Positions 36,025 through 44,100 are shown, counted from the stretch's first letter. The stretch: DNA of 64,000 nucleotides from QHXM01 sp032160705 (GCA_032160705.1 JAVHVE010000061.1:62001-126000), one strand, 5' to 3'. Numbers and translations: made by a program. The notes: a model not told the origin generated them from the sequence alone.

Positions 36025-36681
36025 ATGAAAGAACAAAATCTTAATGAATTGAACCGCAGGCAATTTATCAAACGCGTGGCGGTCGTCGCGGTCGCGCTCC
36101 CGGCGTTGCCGCTTGGTTTCGCCGCCTTGAGAGATTCTGAAGCGACGAGTCGTGCCGCTGCTGCTCCGGCTCAGGAGTGGGCCGGAGCGGCAGACGGCCC
36201 CGCCAATCCTTCATGGAAGACAAAGATGGTCGCGGGCAGCGAACCGGGCGAGCCTCTTCTCATCTCCGGCACGATTTTCCAGCCGGACGGTGTAACGCCT
36301 GCGAAGGGCATCACGCTTTACGTCTATCACACGGACGCCAGAGGCTACTACACAAACGAAGACCCAGGCAGGCAGGCACAAAAGCCGCGCCTGCGTGGAT
36401 GGATGCGAACGGGTGAAGATGGTCGTTACGAGTTTCGCACCATCAGGCCTGGTGCGTATCCGGGCAGGAAAGCCGCGCAGCACATTCACGCCACGCTTTC
36501 AGGGACGGGCTATCCTGAATACTGGATAGACTCTTACTTTTTTGAAGGCGATCCATATCTCACCGCCGAGCATCGCGCGACGCTCGGCGGGCGAGGCGGC
36601 TTTCAACCAGTTATCACTTTGAAGCGCGACGAGCAAGGTGTCCTGAGAGGCATTCGTGACATTAAGCTCCAGCACATCTGA
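36025..36681 (+). CDS. Tat-exported intradiol ring-cleavage dioxygenase-like protein
   Basis: 218 residues. The N-terminus is a twin-arginine signal (NELNRRQFIKRVAVVAVALP, residues ~7-40). Then comes the intradiol dioxygenase fold: LLISGTIFQPDGVTPAKGIT, LYVYHTDARGYYTNEDPG, RLRGWMRTGEDGRYEFRTIR, PGAYPGRKAAQHIHATLSG. Tyr and His residues of the non-haem Fe(III) site are plausible (YHTDARGYY and QHIH). Related enzymes are protocatechuate 3,4- and catechol 1,2-dioxygenases, but many exported homologues act on unknown substrates. It forms an operon-like run with the upstream exported protein. An AGGAGATGG sequence precedes the start. Confidence 0.82.
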   Translation: MKEQNLNELNRRQFIKRVAVVAVALPALPLGFAALRDSEATSRAAAAPAQEWAGAADGPANPSWKTKMVAGSEPGEPLLISGTIFQPDGVTPAKGITLYVYHTDARGYYTNEDPGRQAQKPRLRGWMRTGEDGRYEFRTIRPGAYPGRKAAQHIHATLSGTGYPEYWIDSYFFEGDPYLTAEHRATLGGRGGFQPVITLKRDEQGVLRGIRDIKLQHI

Positions 36682-37007
36682 TTGCGGAATGCGGATTTCG
36701 GATTGCGGATTGAAAGGCGGTTAAGCGAGAAATGTGCGTCAATCCGCCGCGTCAGCGGCGACATGAATTTAGCCCGGCCTTTCAAGGCCGGGATAGGTTG
36801 GGCGATAGATTCACAAACGTCGCCTAAGCGACGATTGAATTCATGGGAGAGGTTAATTCAATCGTCGCTGACGCGACGCAAACCATAAATTACCTGTTGT
36901 GTTCCCGGCCTTGAAAGGCCGGGCTAAAATCACGCGCCGCTCACGCGGCGAATTTATGCTAACTCTTTGATGAACTGCTTTCCAATCCGAAATCCGCATT
37001 CCGCAAT
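36681..37007. repeat. Outer palindrome with perfect 25-bp arms enclosing a layered element
   Basis: The left arm at 36681-36705 (ATTGCGGAATGCGGATTTCG then GATTG) is an exact reverse complement of the right arm at 36983-37007. Between them sits the second copy of the CCGGCCTTT layered element (36740-36956). The whole 327 bases is therefore a palindrome within a palindrome and fills the gap between the dioxygenase-like and haem-binding genes. Confidence 0.9.
36740..36956. repeat. Layered palindromic element (CCGGCCTTTCAAGGCCGG type), copy 2
   Basis: Same order of blocks as 9876-10086: GCCGCGTCAGCGGC, then TAGCCCGGCCTTTCAAGGCC, then CGTCGCCTAAGCGACGATTG, spacer, CAATCGTCGCTGACGCGACG, CCCGGCCTTGAAAGGCCGGG and GCCGCTCACGCGGC. 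The block sequence differs from copy 1 only by scattered changes, often matched on the opposite arm. Confidence 0.88.
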
Positions 37008-37024
37008 TGATGAGGCTGTGTTTT

Positions 37025-37510
37025 ATGAAGAAGGGACTGATTCAGAAGATACTGAAGTGGACGGCGATTGCGCTGGCCGTCGTCTTCGCTGCGCTTCAGT
37101 TCATTCGTCCGGCGCGAACCAATCCGCCCGTTGACGAATCGCGCACTATTCTGGCGCAGACGCACATCACGCCGGAGGTTGCCGCCATCCTGGATCGCTC
37201 CTGCAACGATTGCCATTCCAATCAAACGCGCTGGCCCTGGTACAGCAACATCGCTCCCGTCTCCTGGTTTGTCATCAATCACGTCAACGACGGGCGCGAG
37301 GAAATGAACTTCTCGGACTGGGCGCAGTACAGTCAGGATGAGCGAGATCGTTATCTGAAGAAAATTTGCGGGGAAGTGAAACAGGGTGCGATGCCGCTCA
37401 GTTCCTACCTGCGCCTGCACCATGAAGCGAAGCTCTCAAGCGAAGACGTGAAAACGCTCTGCGATTGGGTCAGCGACGAAAGCCAGCGCATCTCTCAAAC
37501 CTTGAAGTAA
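37025..37510 (+). CDS. Haem-binding-domain protein, membrane-anchored
   Basis: 161 residues from the ATG at 37025, with GAGG 9 bases upstream; starts at 37007 and 37010 are in frame but poorer. A membrane segment (ILKWTAIALAVVFAALQF) is followed by a single c-type haem motif, CNDCH, with Cys 60, Cys 63 and His 64: ILDRSCNDCHSNQTRWPWYS. This matches the Haem_bd family (small exported cytochrome-like domains). A Met ligand may come from GEVKQGAMPLSSYLRLHH. It would carry electrons or bind haem on the outer face of the membrane. No partner gene is adjacent. Confidence 0.82.
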   Translation: MKKGLIQKILKWTAIALAVVFAALQFIRPARTNPPVDESRTILAQTHITPEVAAILDRSCNDCHSNQTRWPWYSNIAPVSWFVINHVNDGREEMNFSDWAQYSQDERDRYLKKICGEVKQGAMPLSSYLRLHHEAKLSSEDVKTLCDWVSDESQRISQTLK

Positions 37511-37520
37511 ATCACTGCTT

Positions 37521-38150
37521 TTACAATCCCGCAAGGTGGCGTGTGTCGTTGATCGCCAGCACGCGAACGAAGCCGTCTGAGCGAAGCTCGAAGCGTGTGA
37601 TGCCGCAGTTGGCCGTAGAGACCCAGACGGGGCGCAACTCCGGCGCATCGAGCGCGCCCATCAGGTGCAGAACGAGAATGCAGATTGTGCCCGTGTGAGA
37701 GAAGACGCAGATGCACCCGCCCTTGTGCTGCTCAATCACCCGGTCGAGCTTGCGTGAAGCGCGGTCGAGCGTCTGCCGGTAGCTTTCGCCGCCGAGCAAA
37801 ACGTGCTCGAAGTCCCTGCGAATCAGCGCGGCATATTGCTCCGGGTGCTGTGAGGCGGCTTCTTCAAACGTCAAGCCTTCCATCACGCCGACGCCGCGCT
37901 CGCGAAAAGCATCTGTCTGCTCAACGTCCAATCCGGTCAAGCGCGCCAGCGGCATCGCCGTCTCGACAGCGCGCGACAAATCCGACGAATAAATTGCGCT
38001 GATCTTTTCTGAATAGAGCGCCTCGGCGGTCACTTCCGCCTGCCTGCGCCCGCGCGCTGACAGTGGGGTCGGCGTGTGCCCGCCGAAGAGGCCGGCGGCG
38101 TTGCCCTCAGATTGGCCGTGCCGGATAAAAAGGACGCGCGTCGTTTCCAT
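37521..38150 (-). CDS. Histidine phosphatase family protein (phosphoglycerate-mutase-like)
   Basis: 209 residues from the ATG at 38150; an in-frame start at 38171 reads repeat sequence and is rejected. The RHG motif is VLFIRHGQSEGN near residue 6-17. Also visible are LSARGRRQAEVTAEALYSEK, IYSSDLSRAVETAMPLARL, the acid residue in DAFRERGVGVMEGLTFEEAA, and the second His in ICVFSHTGTICILVLHLMGA. This is the common branch-1 fold. Substrate (phosphosugar, alpha-ribazole phosphate or other) cannot be told from sequence. No cobalamin genes are nearby, so CobC is not favoured. Confidence 0.85.
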   Translation of the reverse strand: METTRVLFIRHGQSEGNAAGLFGGHTPTPLSARGRRQAEVTAEALYSEKISAIYSSDLSRAVETAMPLARLTGLDVEQTDAFRERGVGVMEGLTFEEAASQHPEQYAALIRRDFEHVLLGGESYRQTLDRASRKLDRVIEQHKGGCICVFSHTGTICILVLHLMGALDAPELRPVWVSTANCGITRFELRSDGFVRVLAINDTRHLAGL

Positions 38151-38155
38151 AAGAC

Positions 38156-38260
38156 TCGTGACAGGTGACAAGTAAAAGCCGTAAACCGTGACAGGTGACA
38201 GGTGACAGGAAAAAGCGTTCTTATCTTGTCACCTGTCACCTGTCACTTGTCACGGCTTTT
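38156..38260. repeat. Word-built palindrome, GTGACAG family, copy 2
   Basis: Left arm with GTGACAGGTGAC words, spacer AAAAGCCGT, right arm GTCACCTGTCACCTGTCACT. It lies between the minus-strand phosphatase and prfA. The right end overlaps the last codon region of prfA. Confidence 0.9.
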
Positions 38261-39335
38261 ATGCTGCAACTGCTTCGGCTTTTAATTTCTCGGCTTGATA
38301 ATGCGTGACCAAAGCCGCGATGATTTCGTCGAGCGCGCCTTCCATGACGAGGTCGAGTTGATGAATAGTTAAACCGATGCGGTGGTCTGAGACGCGGTTT
38401 TCTTTGAAGTTATAGGTGCGGATTTTTTCGGAACGGTCGCCGCTGCCAACCATCGCGCGACGTTCGGAAGCTTCGGCCTCATGCTGCTTCTGCTCTTCAA
38501 ACTCTTGCAGGCGCGCGCGCAGGACGCGCATGGCTTTTTCACGGTTCTTGATCTGCGACTTCTCGTCCTGCATCGAGACGACCGTGTTGGTCGGAAGATG
38601 CGTGATGCGGACAGCAGAGTATGTTGTGTTGACGCTCTGTCCGCCTGGGCCGGATGAGCAGAAGGTATCAATGCGCAGGTCTTTTGGATCAATCTTGACA
38701 TCAACCTCTTCGGCTTCGGGAAGAATCGCAACAGTGATCGCCGAAGTGTGTATGCGCCCGGAGGTCTCCGTCTGCGGGACGCGCTGCACGCGATGAACGC
38801 CGGATTCATGCTTGAGCTTGGAATAGACCTTGTCGCCTTCGATCAACGCAATGGCTTCCTTGACGCCGCCGATACCGGATTCCGAAGCGTCCAGGATTTC
38901 AAAGCGCCAGCCCTGACGCTCTGCGTAGCGCTGGTACATACGAAGCATCTCGGCGGCAAAAAGCGTCGCTTCGTCGCCGCCTGTTCCGGCGCGGATTTCC
39001 ACGATCACGTTCTTTTCATCGTTCGGATCAGAAGGAATCAACAGGAATCTGAGAGCATCTTCGATCTGCGAAGCGCGTGCTTGGAGCGCTTCAATCTCTG
39101 CGCGCGCCATCTCGCGCATCTCCTCATCGTCTGCTGTGTCGAGCAACTCCTGCGCGCCCGCGAGTTCTTCTTGCAGCGACCTCAACTCGCGATATTTTGC
39201 GACAATCTCACCGAGACTCCGGTGTTGCTTGGCAGCTTTCACGTAAGCCGCCTGGTCCGACATGATGTCAGGCTGTGAAAGCTCCCGCGTCAATTCTTCG
39301 TAACGCGCTTCAATTTGTTCCAGTCTATCTAACAT
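38259..39335 (-). CDS. prfA: Peptide chain release factor 1
   Basis: 358 residues, normal RF1 length. It recognises UAA and UAG and releases the nascent chain. The GGQ motif is SSGPGGQSVNTTYSAVRITH. The tripeptide-anticodon region reads RVQRVPQTETSGRIHTSAIT, giving PQT where RF1 usually has PxT, so RF1 rather than RF2. MVEIRAGTGGDEATLFAAE-like sequence (IVEIRAGTGGDEATLFAAEM) is also diagnostic. No programmed frameshift is seen. The stop codon lies at the end of the downstream palindrome. A DUF1385 gene lies 5 bases upstream, so they are likely cotranscribed. Confidence 0.96.
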   Translation of the reverse strand: MLDRLEQIEARYEELTRELSQPDIMSDQAAYVKAAKQHRSLGEIVAKYRELRSLQEELAGAQELLDTADDEEMREMARAEIEALQARASQIEDALRFLLIPSDPNDEKNVIVEIRAGTGGDEATLFAAEMLRMYQRYAERQGWRFEILDASESGIGGVKEAIALIEGDKVYSKLKHESGVHRVQRVPQTETSGRIHTSAITVAILPEAEEVDVKIDPKDLRIDTFCSSGPGGQSVNTTYSAVRITHLPTNTVVSMQDEKSQIKNREKAMRVLRARLQEFEEQKQHEAEASERRAMVGSGDRSEKIRTYNFKENRVSDHRIGLTIHQLDLVMEGALDEIIAALVTHYQAEKLKAEAVAA

Positions 39336-39340
39336 AAAAT

Positions 39341-40555
39341 TCAGGCGAGCGGTGTGGCCTCCGCCGTTTCCGGTTGCGGCTCCAGCTTCAAGGATTCCTT
39401 GAGAGCTTCGAGCGCAACTTCCAGTTGCTTGTCGTCCGGCTCTTTGGTCGTGATGTTCTGAAGCCAGACGCCCGGCAGCGTAATCAGTTTGAAGACGAGG
39501 CCGCCTTCCTTCTTCGCCGACAGGCGGATAATCTCGTAAGAGAGTCCGGCGACGAGTGGAATCAATGCGAGGCGCACCAGCATGTTGTTAAGCAGCGAGT
39601 CGAATTTAATGACCGAGAAGAGCACGATGGAGACGAGCATCACGACCATCAGAAAACTCGTTCCGCAGCGCGGATGCTGGCGCGGCTGCGGGCGGGCGTT
39701 CTCGACCGTCAGCGCCAAGCCTGCTTCCCAGGTGAACACCGTTTTATGCTCCGCGCCGTGATACTCAAAGACGCGACGGATGTCTTTAATCAGCGAGAAG
39801 CTGAAGATCATGATGAGAAAAAAGCTCATCCGAATCAGACCATCAATCAGGTTGAAGCCGACGGTCGGCCTCACCGGATGTAGATAAGTCTTCACGCTCC
39901 GCCAGGCGCGTGCGTACCAGGCGTCGTTCGTCGCGGCAGCCGGAGCAGTTGCAATATCAGTGGACGAAGCAACAGGCGTGGCCTGTGTTTGCACAACCGC
40001 TGTCGGTTCGGTTGAGGGCGGAGGTGTTGCCCAACCGGCGGCGATAAAGAGCGCGTTTGTCAGGAGCAGCGGCGCGACGATGAAAAGCAACGCATTGAAA
40101 AGCAGCGCGAAGATGATAGAGCCTGCGGCGGCGGCAGTTGTGCCCTTCTTCATCTCGTCTTTGGCGCGCCTTTGTGTCGGCACGGGGATGAGGCCGGGCA
40201 TGCCTCCCGTGATGCCTGCAAAATCACCCTCGCCTTCGATGACGGCTGGACGCAGGGCAGCGACTTCGACTTCCTCGGTTTGAGCCTCTTCCGCATCGGC
40301 GAAAGCCTGATTCGCGGAATAGTTCAGCGCCTTGATGCCGAGTCCCATTGATTGCACCAGCACCGCGCCTCCGCGCAAAACGGGAAGCTTCAGGATAGGA
40401 TACTTGTCGCTCCACTTGGGCAGCACGGCGGCAGTGTTGACAATCGTGCCGTCGGCCTTACGCACAGCGATGGCGTAGGCGTTGGGGGTACGCATCATCA
40501 CGCCTTCGATGACGGCCTGCCCGCCGACGATTAAATCTCTTTCGTTTGCGCTCAC
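39341..40555 (-). CDS. DUF1385 membrane protein (YqhQ-like)
   Basis: 404 residues from a GTG at 40555. The N-terminal DUF1385 signature is VGGQAVIEGVMMRTPNAYAI. Several transmembrane helices follow (IIFALLFNALLFIVAPLLLT; FFLIMIFSFSLIKDIRRVFE; MVVMLVSIVLFSVIKF). The other family motifs YHGAEHKTVFTWEAGLALTV and HPRCGTSFLMVVMLVS are present. The function is unknown; homologues often sit next to prfA and rpmE, as here. The middle holds an Ala/Thr/Pro-rich loop around residues 190-215 that is longer than usual. It is clearly membrane-embedded. Confidence 0.88.
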   Translation of the reverse strand: MSANERDLIVGGQAVIEGVMMRTPNAYAIAVRKADGTIVNTAAVLPKWSDKYPILKLPVLRGGAVLVQSMGLGIKALNYSANQAFADAEEAQTEEVEVAALRPAVIEGEGDFAGITGGMPGLIPVPTQRRAKDEMKKGTTAAAAGSIIFALLFNALLFIVAPLLLTNALFIAAGWATPPPSTEPTAVVQTQATPVASSTDIATAPAAATNDAWYARAWRSVKTYLHPVRPTVGFNLIDGLIRMSFFLIMIFSFSLIKDIRRVFEYHGAEHKTVFTWEAGLALTVENARPQPRQHPRCGTSFLMVVMLVSIVLFSVIKFDSLLNNMLVRLALIPLVAGLSYEIIRLSAKKEGGLVFKLITLPGVWLQNITTKEPDDKQLEVALEALKESLKLEPQPETAEATPLA

Positions 40556-40751
40556 TTATCTATTAGTCCTTCCGGGAGAAAAGCGATTGGAAAAAGGAAA
40601 GCCGACCTTTCCGGGCTCAAGTCCTAAGTCGCGCTTGGTGGATAATGATACACGAAAAGCGACCGGCTGAGCTGAAAGAGTCGGCGTTCCTAATTTGCGG
40701 TGGCTAATGTTGTCGGTTCGTTACCTGTAAAGCTCGCATCGGCTTAAATTC

Positions 40752-40994
40752 TTACTGCGCGGCGGCGGTCTCTGTCTCTGCCGCTTCCGGCTGCTTCTTG
40801 CCGTAACGCTTGTTGAAGCGATCAACGCGCCCGGCGGTGTCAACCAATTTTTGTTTGCCCGTGAAGAAGGGGTGGCATTCCGAGCAAATTTCGACGTGCA
40901 GGTCGTCCTTGCGCGTCGAGCGTGTGGTAAATGTGCTGCCGCAGGCGCATTGCACCTTGATTTCGTTGTATTCCGGGTGAATTCCTTGTTTCAT
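40752..40994 (-). CDS. rpmE: 50S ribosomal protein L31
   Basis: 80 residues. It opens MKQGIHPEYNEIKVQCACGS, with zinc-type Cys pairs QCACGSTF and EICSECHPFFTG, so it is the zinc-binding (C+) form. KQKLVDTAGRVDRFNKRYGK is the standard close, followed by an Ala/Glu-rich tail. It belongs to the large-subunit surface near the central protuberance. Its own promoter is likely at 41053-41082 on the minus strand. It begins the rpmE-DUF1385-prfA order, which is conserved in many bacteria. Confidence 0.95.
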   Translation of the reverse strand: MKQGIHPEYNEIKVQCACGSTFTTRSTRKDDLHVEICSECHPFFTGKQKLVDTAGRVDRFNKRYGKKQPEAAETETAAAQ

Positions 40995-41052
40995 GTTCCT
41001 CTTTGTTCCTCACTCTATAGACGGCTCAAAAGCGCCTCTCTCGAAACAAGCT

Positions 41053-41082
41053 ATGATACGGTTTGAGTGCATGCAACGTCAA
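41053..41082 (-). promoter_or_regulatory. Candidate sigma-70 promoter for rpmE
   Basis: Minus strand: TTGACG (41082-41077), 18-base spacer, TATCAT (41058-41053). It is ~60 bases upstream of the rpmE start and points at it. Confidence 0.55.
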
Positions 41083-41140
41083 GTTTGACGGGCGTTTGAA
41101 GCGTTCGCTGAGAGCTTTCCGACTTTATCGGCAGAGTTTA

Positions 41141-41170
41141 TTGACAATGGCGCAAATCGCATGTTACAAC
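41141..41170 (+). promoter_or_regulatory. Candidate promoter for the nuoC-N cluster
   Basis: A perfect TTGACA at 41141-41146, with TACAAC at 41165-41170 after an 18-base spacer (4 of 6 matches). It would start the second nuo unit with a leader of ~125 bases. By eye only. Confidence 0.4.
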
Positions 41171-41302
41171 CCACTTGACCGTCCCATTTGCTGTACCCAT
41201 AGCATTAACACTTTCGAGAGCGTTTAGCTAAAGTTCTGCGCTCTGTCTTGCCGAAGCTTGAATGGAGCGCAACTTGAAGTCAGGGTGTAGGTTCGAGACG
41301 TG

Positions 41303-42466
41303 ATGGCAGACGAGACCAAACAGCCGGATGCCCCTTCGCCCGCCGACACGAGCGCGCCGGAATCCGAAGGCGCGCCACGCACCCCATCTCCACCCCGCAC
41401 GGACGACAAAAGCCCCAGCCCAGGCTCTGAGATCAAAGATGCCGGAAGCTTGCCGCCACCTCCTGAGAGCGCTTCGACGACTGCCGCAACAACTCCTGAA
41501 AGCCAGGCTGCGCTGACAGGCAAAGCTCCATCGGGTAGCTCGACCAGCGGGACGACCGTTCCGGCTTCGTCAACCGACCCGACATCAACACCGTCAAGTG
41601 AAACTACCGCGCCAGCCTCTCAACCTCCGGGCGGCGCATCGCCTGCCGTTGGCGATCCTGCGAAAGGTGCGTCGCAATCAGATTTGGAGAAAGCCGCGAA
41701 GATTGCCGAAGCAACAGCACGTGCGGCAGCAGCGAAGCAGGCCGCCGGAGACAAAGCTACAGCGTCGCCGGGCGCTGCTGCATCTGCGGCAGGTGCGCCG
41801 AAAGCTCCCGTCAAGAAGAAAGAGGAAGCGCCGAAGCCGACAGATGCTGCGAATCACCCGCTTGTTAAGAAGATTGGCCAGCGGTTTGACGGCGCAGTCA
41901 TCGAAGCCTCGGAGTTCATCGGGCAACTTTCAATTCGCATAGAGCGCTCGCGCCTTGTGGAAGTTTGCGATTATCTCAAGCGCGATGCAGAGATGCCCTT
42001 TAACTTTCTTTCGGACTTAACCTGTGTGCATTTCCCTGACCGCGCGGAAGCGCCCTTTGATGTCATTTATAATCTTTATTCAATCGCCGCCAATGAGCGC
42101 GTGCGCTTGAAAGTTGCGACCGATGAAGAGACCGGCGTGGAGAGCGTGGCGAGTGTCTGGCCGACGGCCAACTGGATGGAGCGCGAGGTCTTTGATCTCT
42201 TCGGCGTGCCGTTTAGCAATCACCCGGACTTGCGGCGCATCCTGCTGCCGCCTGATTGGGAAGGCCATCCGCTCAGGAAAGAGTATCCACTGGAATTCAT
42301 CGAGAACAACTGGACGACCAAGCACCTGCCCGAATTCACAGAGGTGCAGCAGGAACAGCTTGAGCAGCGACGCGGCTACGGCCTGGAAATTCTCTCCGTG
42401 CCTGCCGAGCGTCGCGTCCGCGAGATTTTCCGAGGCGGCAAGGAAGTGATGCCGAAGGACAAGTAA
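41303..42466 (+). CDS. nuoC: NADH-quinone oxidoreductase subunit C with a long disordered N-terminal extension
   Basis: 387 residues from the ATG at 41303. The first ~183 are Pro/Ala/Ser/Thr/Lys-rich with no predicted fold, for example SSTSGTTVPASSTDPTSTPS. The conserved NuoC domain starts at about N184: NHPLVKKIGQRFDGAVIEAS, then LPFNFLSDLTCVHFPD-like sequence, then VFDLFGVPFSNHPDLRRILL and PPDWEGHPLRKEYPLEFIEN, all standard. NuoC packs on NuoD in the peripheral arm. The usual NuoC is ~180-220 residues, so the extension nearly doubles it. The frame is open throughout, with no internal start or stop that would favour two genes. It is followed by a CTGAAAA palindrome. Confidence 0.9.
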   Translation: MADETKQPDAPSPADTSAPESEGAPRTPSPPRTDDKSPSPGSEIKDAGSLPPPPESASTTAATTPESQAALTGKAPSGSSTSGTTVPASSTDPTSTPSSETTAPASQPPGGASPAVGDPAKGASQSDLEKAAKIAEATARAAAAKQAAGDKATASPGAAASAAGAPKAPVKKKEEAPKPTDAANHPLVKKIGQRFDGAVIEASEFIGQLSIRIERSRLVEVCDYLKRDAEMPFNFLSDLTCVHFPDRAEAPFDVIYNLYSIAANERVRLKVATDEETGVESVASVWPTANWMEREVFDLFGVPFSNHPDLRRILLPPDWEGHPLRKEYPLEFIENNWTTKHLPEFTEVQQEQLEQRRGYGLEILSVPAERRVREIFRGGKEVMPKDK

Positions 42467-42543
42467 ACAGTTTTCGGTTTTCAGTTTTAAGCACAGACCG
42501 TGTTGCTTTTTCTGAAAACTGAAAACTGAAAACTCAAAACTGA
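42467..42543. repeat. Word-built palindrome, CTGAAAA family, copy 2
   Basis: Left arm CAGTTTTCGGTTTTCAGTTT, right arm CTGAAAACTGAAAACTGAAA then ACTCAAAACTGA. It begins right after the nuoC stop and ends 3 bases before the next ATG. Confidence 0.9.
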
Positions 42544-42546
42544 CTT

Positions 42547-42816
42547 ATGTCTCCAAAAGAACTGGCAGCGCGTTACGAGGCTAAGGTTTTCGATACGAAG
42601 GAAGCTGCGGAGGCGGCGGGTTTCGTGCTGACGGAAACGCACACCCCACGCAACGTCTGGAATAAAGCGAGCGCCGCGCAGGCCCTCATGCACAAACTGC
42701 TCGCACAGCGGGCGAGCGGAGAAGCCGCAGAGATCGGTCTGGTGCTTGAGAATTACAGCATCACGGGATGCTACAAAAGGCAGGAGTCAGGAGACAGAAT
42801 ACAGAAGTCAGAATAA
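42547..42816 (+). CDS. Small hypothetical protein between nuoC and nuoD
   Basis: 89 residues. The body is a charged alpha-helical sequence (LAARYEAKVFDTKEAAEAAG, then HTPRNVWNKASAAQALMHKL, then GEAAEIGLVLENYSITG). The last 14 residues, YKRQESGDRIQKSE, are encoded by the left arm of the next palindrome, so the native gene probably ended near CYK. I do not recognise a family. Its position inside a complex I cluster suggests an assembly factor or simply a passenger. No metal-ligand or membrane motif is seen. Confidence 0.6.
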   Translation: MSPKELAARYEAKVFDTKEAAEAAGFVLTETHTPRNVWNKASAAQALMHKLLAQRASGEAAEIGLVLENYSITGCYKRQESGDRIQKSE

Positions 42817-42885
42817 AAGAAAATCAGTAACAGCGGTTTCAGCCTTATCATTCTGACTTCTGTATTCTGTCTCCTGTCTTCTGTA
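42780..42885. repeat. Word-built palindrome, ACAGAAG family, copy 5 (loop inverted)
   Basis: Left arm CAGGAGTCAGGAGACAGAAT, loop GAAAATCAGTAACAGCGGTT in the reverse orientation, right arm TTCTGACTTCTGTATTCTGT. The left arm encodes the C-terminus and stop of the upstream small gene. It ends 8 bases before the nuoD ATG. Confidence 0.92.
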
Positions 42886-42893
42886 TCGCGCCT

Positions 42894-44027
42894 ATGCATC
42901 AAGTAGAGATTGCGACAACGAGAGAGACGCTGCTCGATAGCCCCGAGATGATTCTCAACATGGGGCCGCAGCACCCTTCGACGCATGGCGTCTTGCGCGT
43001 CATCCTGCGGCTCGATGGCGAGACTGTGATTGATCTTGATTGCGACATCGGATTCCTGCATCGCGGGATGGAGAAGATCGCGGAGAATCGTCAATACCCG
43101 ATGATCGCGCCCTACTGGGATCGTCTCGATTATCTCGCCGCAGTCTCTAACGGCCTGGTCTGGGTCGAAACAGTTGAGCAGATGACTGGGCTCGTCGTGC
43201 CGCCGCGCGCTCATTACATTCGCACTATCCTGACGGAATTCAATCGTCTCGCCTCGCACCTGCTCTGGCTCGCCACGCACGCGCTCGACATCGGCGCGGT
43301 CACGGTGCTGCTCTGGTGCTTGCGCGAGCGCGAAGAGATTTTGAAGATTTTCGAGCGCCAGTTCGGCGCGCGCCTGACCTGTCACGCCTGGCGCATCGGC
43401 GGGATGCCAAACGACGCCTACGACGGTTTTGAAAAGGACGTGCGCCAGTTTGTTGGCAACTTCCCGAAGCGCATAGACGAATACGAGACGGTGCTTTCGG
43501 AGAATCGCATCTGGCTGAGCCGCACGGTCGGCATCGGCGTCATCTCGGCTGAAGACGCAGTTGCCATCGGGCTCTCAGGGCCTGCTCTGCGCGGCTCCGG
43601 CGTGGCGTGGGATATTCGCAAGAGCCGTCCCTACGCGGCCTACGCGGACATGGATTTTGACGTGCCCGTCGGCGAGAACGGCGACACTTATGATCGCTAC
43701 CTCGTCCGCATCGAGGAGATGCGACAGTCGCGCCGCATCATTCAGCAGGCGATAGACAAGCTGCCGGACGGGCCTGTCAACGCGAAAGTGCCGAAGATCA
43801 TCAAGCCGCCAGCAGGCGATTATTATCATTCGATTGAAGGGCCGAAAGGCGAGATCGGCTGCTACCTCGTCGCCGACGGCACCTCGAGCCCCTGGCGCGT
43901 GCGCGTGCGCCCGCCATCATTCATCAACTTGCAGGCGCTTCGCCAGATGTGCATCGGCCATTTGGTCGCAGATGTCGTCGCCATCATTGGCACGTTGGAT
44001 ATTGTGCTCGGAGAAATTGATAGATAG
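42894..44027 (+). CDS. nuoD: NADH-quinone oxidoreductase subunit D
   Basis: 377 residues, 49-kDa-subunit type. It forms the quinone-binding cavity with NuoB. Diagnostic segments: ILNMGPQHPSTHGVLRVILR, DCDIGFLHRGMEKIAENRQY, RVLLSELNRLASHLLW-like ILTEFNRLASHLLWLATHAL, and the C-terminal VDVVAIIGTLDIVLGEIDR (usual form DPVIGSIDIVFGEVDR). The N2-side His in GPQHPSTHG is kept. There is no fusion with NuoC, unlike enterobacteria. A GGGTTAGGG-type palindrome begins at its stop. Confidence 0.96.
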   Translation: MHQVEIATTRETLLDSPEMILNMGPQHPSTHGVLRVILRLDGETVIDLDCDIGFLHRGMEKIAENRQYPMIAPYWDRLDYLAAVSNGLVWVETVEQMTGLVVPPRAHYIRTILTEFNRLASHLLWLATHALDIGAVTVLLWCLREREEILKIFERQFGARLTCHAWRIGGMPNDAYDGFEKDVRQFVGNFPKRIDEYETVLSENRIWLSRTVGIGVISAEDAVAIGLSGPALRGSGVAWDIRKSRPYAAYADMDFDVPVGENGDTYDRYLVRIEEMRQSRRIIQQAIDKLPDGPVNAKVPKIIKPPAGDYYHSIEGPKGEIGCYLVADGTSSPWRVRVRPPSFINLQALRQMCIGHLVADVVAIIGTLDIVLGEIDR

Positions 44028-44100
44028 GGGATGGGGGCTAGGGGTTAGGGGTTGGATAAAAGCCAATTCCCCAGCCCCCGACCCCCGACCCCCGACCCCT
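44026..44100. repeat. Palindrome of GGGGTTAGGGGTT / ACCCCCGACCCCC words
   Basis: The left arm GGATGGGGGCTAGGGGTTAG is followed by a short A-rich loop and right arm CCAGCCCCCGACCCCCGACC. It is one-of-a-kind in the window but built like the others: tandem words, inverted, ending 1 base before a start codon. Confidence 0.75.

Noticed and set aside
44026..44100. GGGGTTAGGGG run as telomere-like or G-quadruplex-only sequence
   Set aside because: It is one arm of an inverted repeat like the others and is followed by a start codon; no linear-replicon features are present.
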